This document shows positions 1 through 3,834 of a stretch of DNA of 8,570 nt, in pieces; positions within the stretch are counted from its first letter, which is position 1, and the number at the start of each line of letters is the position of its first letter. The DNA lies in the NCBI GenBank assembly GCA_964396385.1, contig CAYNFH010000257.1:1-8570 (forward strand). The letters run 5' to 3'. The position numbers were made by a program, and so were the translations under genes. The notes below the pieces were generated by a model. It saw nothing but the letters and a program-made list of their open reading frames with translations, was not told the origin of the DNA and did not search any database. This stretch comes from CAYNFH01 sp964396385. GTDB lineage: Bacteria; Armatimonadota; Chthonomonadetes; Chthonomonadales; CAJBBX01.

Positions 1-77
1 ACGTGAAGGTCTGCGCGGTGGACGAGGTCTGGTCCGGCCTCAAACTCGTCATCCGCCGCGAGCTTCGCCAGCGTTGA
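1..77 (+). CDS. 3' end of an unidentified protein (5' end outside window)
   Basis: The frame starting at base 3 is open from the window edge and ends at a TGA at 75-77. It gives 24 visible residues ending in LKLVIRRELRQR. The composition (V, D, E, K, R rich, with no low-complexity glycine/proline/arginine runs) looks like a genuine charged C-terminal helix rather than a GC-rich shadow frame. The fragment is too short to assign to a family. It points the same way as the DUF962 gene that follows 121 bases later. Two hairpins (101-116 and 120-138) lie between them and may end its transcript. Confidence 0.5.
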   Translation, partial: VKVCAVDEVWSGLKLVIRRELRQR

Positions 78-100
78 TCCACTGACCGAAGGTGTACTTG

Positions 101-138
101 CGGGCGCAGGAGCCCGTACCCCTCCCCTGCGGGGAGGG
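101..138. repeat. Two adjacent GC-rich hairpins after the partial gene; the second is a CCCTCCCC/GGGGAGGG palindrome
   Basis: CGGGC (101-105) pairs with GCCCG (112-116) across a 6-nt loop. Immediately after it, CCCTCCCC (120-127) pairs perfectly with GGGGAGGG (131-138) across a TGC loop. There is no T-run after either stem, so neither is a textbook intrinsic terminator. The second stem belongs to the same palindrome type as those at 957-979, 1001-1021 and 5890-5904, so a dispersed REP-like element is as likely as a terminator. Confidence 0.55.
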
Positions 139-185
139 CATGGATTGGAACTGTTCCTAGGGCAAAACGTGGGTGGGCCAACCAA

Positions 186-191
186 AAGGAG
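186..191 (+). promoter_or_regulatory. Shine-Dalgarno AAGGAG deciding the GTG 199 start
   Basis: AAGGAG lies seven bases before GTG 199. It is poorly placed for the TTG at 145 (downstream of it) and far (25 bases) from ATG 217. Confidence 0.6.
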
Positions 192-198
192 TGCGCCG

Positions 199-501
199 GT
201 GCTGGGTGGGAAACCGATGGAGGAGTGGATAGGGCAGTACGCGCAGAGCCACCGGCACCCGTGGAACCGCGTATGTCACACGGTGGGAATCCCGATGATC
301 GCGGCCTCCGTGCTGCTCTTCCTGGCGGCCGCCTTCTTCCGCCGCCTGTGGCCGGTGCCCGCCGCGCTATTCGTGGTTGGCTGGGCGTTCCAGTTCATCG
401 GCCACGCCTTTGAAGGCAAGCCGCCGGAGTTCTTCCGCGATTGGCGCTTCCTCTTCGTCGGCCTCCACTGGTGGCTCGCCAAGGTCCGCGGCGGTGGGTA
501 G
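199..501 (+). CDS. DUF962 / Mpo1-like small membrane protein
   Basis: A 100-residue protein of the DUF962 (YGL010w/Mpo1-like) family. The family signature is clear: HRHPWNRVCHTVGIP at residues 18-32, with H20, N23, H27, G30 and P32, then W62, QFIGH (65-69) and EGKPP (72-76). Hydrophobic stretches at about 31-47 and 52-68 predict two membrane helices, with the conserved histidines near their ends. Yeast Mpo1 is an Fe(II)-dependent dioxygenase in alpha-oxidation of 2-hydroxy fatty acids; whether this short bacterial member does the same is inference. The frame is open upstream to a TTG at 145. The GTG at 199 is preferred because AAGGAG (186-191) lies 7 nt before it; ATG 217 is the other option and would lose only six residues. 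The stop is inside the left arm of the 496-526 hairpin. Confidence 0.85.
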   Translation: MLGGKPMEEWIGQYAQSHRHPWNRVCHTVGIPMIAASVLLFLAAAFFRRLWPVPAALFVVGWAFQFIGHAFEGKPPEFFRDWRFLFVGLHWWLAKVRGGG

Positions 502-526
502 CCAGTAGTCAAGCTGCTGGCTACCC
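496..526. terminator. Bidirectional hairpin between convergent genes
   Basis: GGGTAGCCAG (496-505) is a perfect inverted match to CTGGCTACCC (517-526). Three more pairs inward (TAG with CTG, one of them G-U) make a 13-bp stem closed by a 5-nt TCAAG loop. It overlaps the stop codon of the DUF962 gene (499-501) and lies nine bases past the stop of the convergent His-rich gene. Neither flank carries a T-run, so it would act as a shared stem-only stop or as a 3'-end barrier to antisense transcription. Position and perfect symmetry support the call; termination itself is inferred. Confidence 0.65.
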
Positions 527-534
527 GCTGCTTC

Positions 535-813
535 CTAGTCGCGGTCGTGGTGGTGGTGATGGTGTTTGTACCACCCCAAATGGCGCCCGTTGTCGTGGTG
601 CGCGTGCCAGCGCGGCTCGCACTCCGCGGCGCGCTCCCGCGCGTGCCGGGCCTTGATCGAGTCGTCATACCGCTTGTAGGAATATGCCGTCGCCAGCGCC
701 AGGCCGATGGTGGTGTTCCTCCGGCCCTCCTCGCTGGCCAGCGCTTTGCTGCAAAAGCCGCCGCAGAGCGTTAACGCCGCGGCCGCAACTATCCAGGTAC
801 GCTTCGTTGCCAT
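535..813 (-). CDS. Small exported protein with a histidine-rich C terminus
   Basis: A 92-residue protein. Residues 1-26 form a signal peptide: MATKR, a hydrophobic core WIVAAAALTL, and a likely signal peptidase I site after SKALA (residues 22-26). The middle (about 31-60) is a short segment with NTTIGLALATAYSYKRYDDS, resembling small 'glycine/alanine plus KYDDS' exported proteins I associate with Armatimonadota; I know no named function. The tail holds ten histidines in residues 70-89, including six in a row (84-89), then DRD. Such tails often bind Ni, Zn or Cu, but metal binding here is inferred. C17, C21 and C65 are present; LTLC is not a good lipobox because the residue before Cys is Leu. 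The start is ATG 813, with AGGAG (822-826) 8 nt upstream. The gene stands alone, convergent with the DUF962 gene and 257 bases downstream of the GATase stop. Confidence 0.78.
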   Translation of the reverse strand: MATKRTWIVAAAALTLCGGFCSKALASEEGRRNTTIGLALATAYSYKRYDDSIKARHARERAAECEPRWHAHHDNGRHLGWYKHHHHHHDRD

Positions 814-956
814 CTTTCAAGCTCCTCTTGCGCAAATCTTCGGGAGTGATAGGGACAGCGGTCCGGCAGCGCGTCCGTCCGCACCCTGTCATACTTTTTC
901 CACATCCCGCCCCCCACCCCAGTACCAGGGTTTAGAGGAGCAGCACCCTTCCCCAA

Positions 957-979
957 CCCTCCCCTTCGTAAGGGGAGGG
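957..979. repeat. Perfect GC-rich palindrome (10-bp stem)
   Basis: CCCTCCCCTT (957-966) is a perfect inverted match to AAGGGGAGGG (970-979) with a CGT loop. It lies in the 257-base space between the GATase stop (1071) and the His-rich gene start (813), so it falls in the transcript downstream of the GATase. It is the strongest member of a family of similar palindromes in the window and is REP-like in size and position. Confidence 0.7.
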
Positions 980-1000
980 AGCCCACTGTGGCGTACCGTT

Positions 1001-1021
1001 CCCCTCCTTGCGAAGGGGGAG
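1001..1021. repeat. Imperfect copy of the same GC-rich palindrome
   Basis: CCCCTCCTT (1001-1009) pairs with AAGGGGGAG (1013-1021) around a GCG loop, with one mismatch and one G-T pair. It lies 22 bases after the perfect palindrome at 957-979 and shares its CTCC..TT-loop-AA..GG arrangement. Together they form a two-element, BIME-like cluster. Confidence 0.5.
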
Positions 1022-1042
1022 CGGCGCGCCTAGAGCCGAGTG

Positions 1043-1059
1043 GGCGCAGGCTCTGCGCC
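1043..1059 (-). terminator. Hairpin just downstream of the GATase gene
   Basis: GGCGCAG (1043-1049) pairs perfectly with CTGCGCC (1053-1059) around a 3-nt loop, 11 bases beyond the GATase stop in the direction of transcription. There is no T-run after it, so termination is plausible but not proven. A further CTCCCT/GGGGGAG pairing (1061-1080) straddles the stop codon itself. Confidence 0.4.
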
Positions 1060-1070
1060 GCTCCCTTGGG

Positions 1071-1793
1071 TCAGGGGGAGGTCCGGCTGGCTAGGCGGAA
1101 GAAGCTCTCCAGCAGTCGCCGCCCGTCCGGGAACCGCTCCGAGTGCTCGTCCGGGTGGAACTGGAGGCCGTAGAGGAGCCGATCCCGATGCCGCATCGCC
1201 TGGATGCGGCACTCCGGCGTGGAGGCGAGGAGCACGAAGCCCGGTGGGAGGGTCTTGATCTCGCAGTAGTGCGACTCGTAGAAGCGGGGCGCGGGACCCA
1301 GGCCGGCAAAGAGCGGGTCCGCCAGGCCTGCCGGCAGGAGCTCCACCGCGTAGAACCCTCGCTCCATGAAGTACTCGGGGTGGTAGTCCGGATTTGTCAC
1401 CGGCTCGTCCGGATGCAGCCGGCGCATCGGCTGATCGCAGAGCCTGTCCGACCGATCCAGCTCGCCGTTGAAGAGGAAGCCCAGGAGCTGATGGCTGCCG
1501 CACAGGGCCAGCGTCGGGATCCGGGTCTCTCGCAGCCACTGGCATACGCCCCGGAGCTCTTCCACGGCGTACTCATGGAACGAGCGTCCGTAGCCGCTCA
1601 GCACCACGGCCTCTGGCGCCAGCCGCTCGATCAGAGTGGGCGTCGCATGCTCGTAGGAGAGGACCACGCAGGGCGCGTCGGTGGCTTGCTCGAACACACG
1701 CGCGTGCCGCGCGTACTTGGCGGCCGTGCCCTCCCACTCGTCCCGCTGCGCGAACCCCACGTACACCAGCAGCCGCTCTGCCGCCTCAGTCAA
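1071..1793 (-). CDS. Class I glutamine amidotransferase-like protein
   Basis: A 240-residue protein with the class I (triad) GATase fold. VVLSGYGRSF (63-72) forms the oxyanion strand region. ALCGSHQLLGF (96-106) is the nucleophile elbow with Cys98. GLQFHPD (209-215) carries His213. In GMP synthetase, TrpG and gamma-glutamyl hydrolases the last motif is HPE; here the third residue is Asp215, followed by Glu216. The family hydrolyses glutamine (or a gamma-glutamyl amide) to feed ammonia to a partner synthetase. No synthetase domain is fused or adjacent, so the substrate is unknown and a stand-alone PuuD/gamma-glutamyl-hydrolase-like activity is possible. The TTG start at 1793 overlaps the last 8 bases of the PhyH gene (TTTGACTGA context), which implies translational coupling. 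An in-frame GTG nine codons in is an alternative. It is the last gene of the PRC-barrel > PhyH > GATase operon. Confidence 0.87.
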   Translation of the reverse strand: MTEAAERLLVYVGFAQRDEWEGTAAKYARHARVFEQATDAPCVVLSYEHATPTLIERLAPEAVVLSGYGRSFHEYAVEELRGVCQWLRETRIPTLALCGSHQLLGFLFNGELDRSDRLCDQPMRRLHPDEPVTNPDYHPEYFMERGFYAVELLPAGLADPLFAGLGPAPRFYESHYCEIKTLPPGFVLLASTPECRIQAMRHRDRLLYGLQFHPDEHSERFPDGRRLLESFFRLASRTSP

Positions 1794-2520
1794 AGTTCCG
1801 GTGCCGGTCCTCTCCGCGCACCAGCACCGGCCGCCACGGTCGCCGCAAGGAGTTCTCGCCCGCCGGCCGCACGGAGGCGGGGACGTACCGCATGGTGAGC
1901 CCGCACCGGCGGCGCGTGGAGCGGTTCGGCAAGCTACCGTGGATCAGCATGCCGTCGTGGATGGACGCCTCGCCGGCCCGCATCTCCAGGTCCACCGCCC
2001 GCGCCTCCTCCTCCGGAGTGACCGGCACCTCCTGGTTGATGCTCAGCAGGTTCCTGGCGGCATCCGCGGTCCCATGCCGGCGGATCCCGTCCCGGTGCGT
2101 GCCGGGGATCACCCGCATGCAGCCGTTCTCCACGTCGCTGCCGTCCACGGCGTACCACACCGTGAGCGCCCGTGGCGGCTCCAGCCCCCAGTAGGTCACG
2201 TCCTGGTGCCACGCCACGAACTTCTCGTCCTGGCCGTACTTGCAAAAGAAGTGGGTCGCCAGCAGCAGGATGTCCGGCCCCAGCAGCTCCTCCACCCGGT
2301 CCAGCACCGCCGGGCTCGTCGCCAGCTCCAGGATGAAGGGCTGGTCGAAATGCCGGTCCAGCAGTCCTATCTGCGCCTTCTCCCGTCCCTCCCGGGCCTC
2401 CAGCGCGTCGAACAGCTCCCGGTACCGCGCCGCCCCGGCGGAATCCACTACGCGGAGTGGGGAGATGTATCCATCTCGTTCATAATCGCGGGCCAGGTCT
2501 GGCCTCGCTGCTTCTAGCAC
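1786..2520 (-). CDS. Phytanoyl-CoA dioxygenase (PhyH) family 2OG-Fe(II) oxygenase
   Basis: A 244-residue protein close to the usual bacterial PhyH length. The N-terminal RDYERDGYI (11-19) is the usual opening. The iron ligands are visible: WHQDVTYWGLEPP holds H105 and D107, and IHGSLPNRS (193-201) holds the distal H194. The arginine cluster R203-R205, about ten residues further on, is where the family binds the 2-oxoglutarate carboxylate. GCMRVIPGTHRDG (133-145) is the typical strand between them. The intact HxD argues for hydroxylation, not halogenation, since halogenases replace the Asp. The family hydroxylates carbon next to acyl-CoAs, amino acids and many small molecules; the substrate is not predictable here. 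The start is GTG 2520, with GGAGG 7 nt upstream inside a 23-base gap from the PRC-barrel gene. The stop overlaps the GATase start. Confidence 0.93.
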   Translation of the reverse strand: MLEAARPDLARDYERDGYISPLRVVDSAGAARYRELFDALEAREGREKAQIGLLDRHFDQPFILELATSPAVLDRVEELLGPDILLLATHFFCKYGQDEKFVAWHQDVTYWGLEPPRALTVWYAVDGSDVENGCMRVIPGTHRDGIRRHGTADAARNLLSINQEVPVTPEEEARAVDLEMRAGEASIHDGMLIHGSLPNRSTRRRCGLTMRYVPASVRPAGENSLRRPWRPVLVRGEDRHRNFD

Positions 2521-2527
2521 GCAGTGT

Positions 2528-2532
2528 CCTCC
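2528..2532 (-). promoter_or_regulatory. Shine-Dalgarno GGAGG for the GTG-started PhyH gene
   Basis: On the minus strand AGGGAGGA is followed by CACTGC and then GTG. This strong site fixes the GTG at 2520 as the start rather than a later ATG. Confidence 0.6.
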
Positions 2533-2543
2533 CTGTGTACGCG

Positions 2544-2873
2544 CTATCCGATCGCCACCCGGACCCGGACGTAGTCGCTCCCCTCGATGGTCAGGTCTTC
2601 GAACCGCACCAGCACGCTCCGGTTTCCGATGCCGAGCGCATGGTTCCCGAGTCCCAGCACCGCGTAGTGCGGCTGCCGTGTATTCGGATCCACGTACAGG
2701 TCATCCACCTTGCCCACTTCATGGTTCGTGGTGTTCAGAACCTTGCGTCCCCGCGGATCGCGGCTAGGCCGCGGATGCGGTGACCTGCTCTCGTCCCGCA
2801 GCTCGATCTCGCTCAGCCGCTCCAGGATCTCCGGCCCGTTCGACTGGGCGTTCATCGTCTCCTCGTGTGCCAT
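2544..2873 (-). CDS. PRC-barrel domain protein
   Basis: A 109-residue cytoplasmic protein. Residues 1-40 are charged and probably flexible, with a Pro/Arg-rich linker at 31-42. Residues 42-107 form one PRC-barrel: GRKVLNTTNHEVGKVDDLYVD (42-62) matches the family pattern of a short strand, a G-K/V turn and a DLYVD strand. It continues with YAVLGLG (70-76), the GIGNRSVLVRFEDL strand pair (81-94) and a final VRVRV. Stand-alone PRC-barrel proteins are often stress or membrane-surface associated; the domain also occurs in RimM and photosynthetic reaction-centre H subunits. No catalytic residues are expected. The start is ATG 2873, after a repeated GGAGGAGGAG upstream (2882-2892); the Met at residue 7 has its purine stretch too close. 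It is the first gene of the three-gene set with PhyH and GATase. The metabolic link is unclear. Confidence 0.9.
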   Translation of the reverse strand: MAHEETMNAQSNGPEILERLSEIELRDESRSPHPRPSRDPRGRKVLNTTNHEVGKVDDLYVDPNTRQPHYAVLGLGNHALGIGNRSVLVRFEDLTIEGSDYVRVRVAIG

Positions 2874-2940
2874 GGAGCCGTCTCCTCCTCCTGTAACTGC
2901 CTCTCCGGCTCAGTCCTTTCGGTTCCGTTCCTCTGCCTCC

Positions 2941-2970
2941 CGTATACGCACCCACGCCGCCCCCGGTTCG
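2941..2970 (-). promoter_or_regulatory. Weak promoter candidate upstream of the PRC-barrel operon
   Basis: Read on the minus strand, CGAACC (2965-2970) is followed about 16-17 bases later by the palindromic CGTATACG (2941-2948), the most AT-rich spot in the 135 bases before the gene. The spacing would fit an ECF-type or a poor housekeeping promoter. In a GC-rich genome with no known consensus for this group, this remains a guess. Confidence 0.2.
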
Positions 2971-3008
2971 TCCTTCGCCCCACTCTGTGTCCTGATTCCG
3001 GTCCCACC

Positions 3009-3048
3009 ACCTGAACACCTGAACACCTGAACACCTGAACACCCGAAT
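3009..3048. repeat. Tandem octamer array ACCTGAAC x4 plus one degenerate unit
   Basis: Four exact, adjacent copies of ACCTGAAC (3009-3040) are followed by ACCCGAAT (3041-3048). On the transcribed minus strand the unit reads GTTCAGGT. The array lies in the 209-base space between the pseudopilin stop and the PRC-barrel start. Its degenerate end (TTCGGGTGT on the minus strand) is matched on the plus strand inside the repeat at 3721-3755. Confidence 0.9.
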
Positions 3049-3053
3049 CCGGG

Positions 3054-3074
3054 ACCTTCAACCTTCAACCTTCA
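3054..3074. repeat. Tandem heptamer array ACCTTCA x3
   Basis: Three exact adjacent copies of ACCTTCA lie five bases after the octamer array and eight bases before the pseudopilin stop codon. On the minus strand the unit is TGAAGGT. The unit length (7) differs from the neighbouring octamer array, so the two are separate arrays and not one degenerate array. Confidence 0.85.
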
Positions 3075-3082
3075 CCTCTCAC

Positions 3083-3757
3083 CTAGTTATTCGGTGCCTT
3101 ATACAGCCCCACGAGCGCCTGGTACGAGCCCGGAGTCAGCTTCACGTGACCGTCTACGTAGCAGATGTTCTGCGCGCCCAGCTTGCCCTGGGTGAACACG
3201 GCAGTCGTCGTCTCGCCCATGTGCTCCCCGAGTCCGTCGCACACGATCATCGGCTTCTCCGCGACCCGTCCGATAGCCGCCAGCGGATGGCTGCAGACCC
3301 CCTCCAGGTCGTTGTTGAAATCCGTGAAGCCGGGGATAAGGCTCCAGCCGTGCACGCAGAGGAAGTTGTAGTCCGTGGGGTAGAGCCGCGCGCGGTTCGC
3401 CTGGCCGCGCATGGTGGGGCAGAGGTACACCTGATCGTTCCGCACGTACGGCGACAGGAGGTCCCTCAGGAAGATAGGTTTGCCGGACGGGTCCTTATGC
3501 ACCGCGGGCGGGAATCCCGTCTTCGTGTCGCTGAAGTTGCAGGTCGGGAACGTGTCGTCGTAGTCCTGCAGGTACATGGTCATCGCGTGCCCGAGCTGGC
3601 GCAGGTTGGACGTGCAGGTGGTCCGGCGCGCCGACTCCCGCGCCCGCGCGAACACGGGAAATAGCATCGCCACGAGGATCGCCACAATGGCGATAACCAC
3701 CAGCAGCTCAATGAGGGTGAAGGCGTTCAGGCGTTCAGGCGTTCGGGTGTCAGGCAT
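3083..3757 (-). CDS. Type II secretion/type IV pilus pseudopilin with DUF1559-like (H-X9-DG type) C-terminal region
   Basis: A 224-residue protein. A 12-residue leader ends in NA, followed by FTLIELLVVIAIVAILVAML (13-32), the prepilin methylation helix with Glu17 at mature position +5. Prepilin peptidase should cut before Phe13, with Ala instead of the usual Gly at -1. LFPVFARARESARRTTCTSNLRQLG (32-56) is the conserved region after the helix. The C terminus has NICYVDGHVKL (197-207), the processing-associated H-X9-DG motif. The residue nine before the DG is Lys192, not His. Such proteins are secreted and assembled by a pilus or type II-like system, and genomes of this type carry dozens. The frame is open to a TTG at 3823, but ATG 3757 gives a normal short leader. 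No strong Shine-Dalgarno is seen (GGAACGG, about ten bases away). The leader codons are made of a tandem octamer repeat. Confidence 0.93.
   Translation of the reverse strand: MPDTRTPERLNAFTLIELLVVIAIVAILVAMLFPVFARARESARRTTCTSNLRQLGHAMTMYLQDYDDTFPTCNFSDTKTGFPPAVHKDPSGKPIFLRDLLSPYVRNDQVYLCPTMRGQANRARLYPTDYNFLCVHGWSLIPGFTDFNNDLEGVCSHPLAAIGRVAEKPMIVCDGLGEHMGETTTAVFTQGKLGAQNICYVDGHVKLTPGSYQALVGLYKAPNN
3721..3755. repeat. Tandem octamer repeat GTTCAGGC inside the pseudopilin leader codons
   Basis: On the plus strand GTTCAGGC (3725-3732), GTTCAGGC (3733-3740), GTTCGGGT (3741-3748) and a 7-base GTCAGGC (3749-3755) run together, preceded by AGGC. On the minus strand they encode residues 2-12 of the pseudopilin, PDTRTPERLNA. 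The unit differs by one base from the minus-strand unit GTTCAGGT of the array at 3009-3048, in opposite orientation. Confidence 0.85.
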
Positions 3758-3771
3758 GGCGATACCGTTCC

Positions 3772-3821
3772 GACCACAGTCCACGGACGACCGACTCCGG
3801 AGCGGTCTGTGGTCTGTGGTC
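3772..3821. repeat. Heptamer repeat GGTCTGT x2 with an inverted partner, upstream of the pseudopilin
   Basis: GGTCTGT occurs twice in tandem (3804-3817), followed by GGTC. GACCACAG at 3772-3779 is the exact reverse complement of CTGTGGTC, which appears twice (3807-3814 and 3814-3821). The pair could fold into a stem in the pseudopilin 5' leader with two alternative registers. The segment fills most of the 77 bases between the hydrolase stop (3835) and the pseudopilin ATG (3757). TTGACC at its upstream edge resembles a -35 box, but no matching -10 is seen. Confidence 0.6.
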
Positions 3822-3834
3822 AATGTACTAGACC

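Noticed and set aside
814..940. Promoter of the His-rich gene
   Set aside because: ATGACA near 890 on the minus strand resembles a -35 box, but no -10-like sequence follows at 16-18 bases.
1143..2517. Overlapping plus-strand frames opposite the GATase and PhyH genes
   Set aside because: Arg/His/Pro-rich composition without motifs, while the minus-strand products have intact catalytic residues.
3009..3074. CRISPR array
   Set aside because: The repeats are 7-8 bp, directly adjacent with no spacers, and no cas genes are present.
3758..3823. 22-residue N-terminal extension of the pseudopilin from TTG 3823
   Set aside because: It would give a 34-residue leader, and its codons fall in repeat and inverted-repeat sequence; ATG 3757 gives a normal 12-residue leader. 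Kept only as an alternative start.
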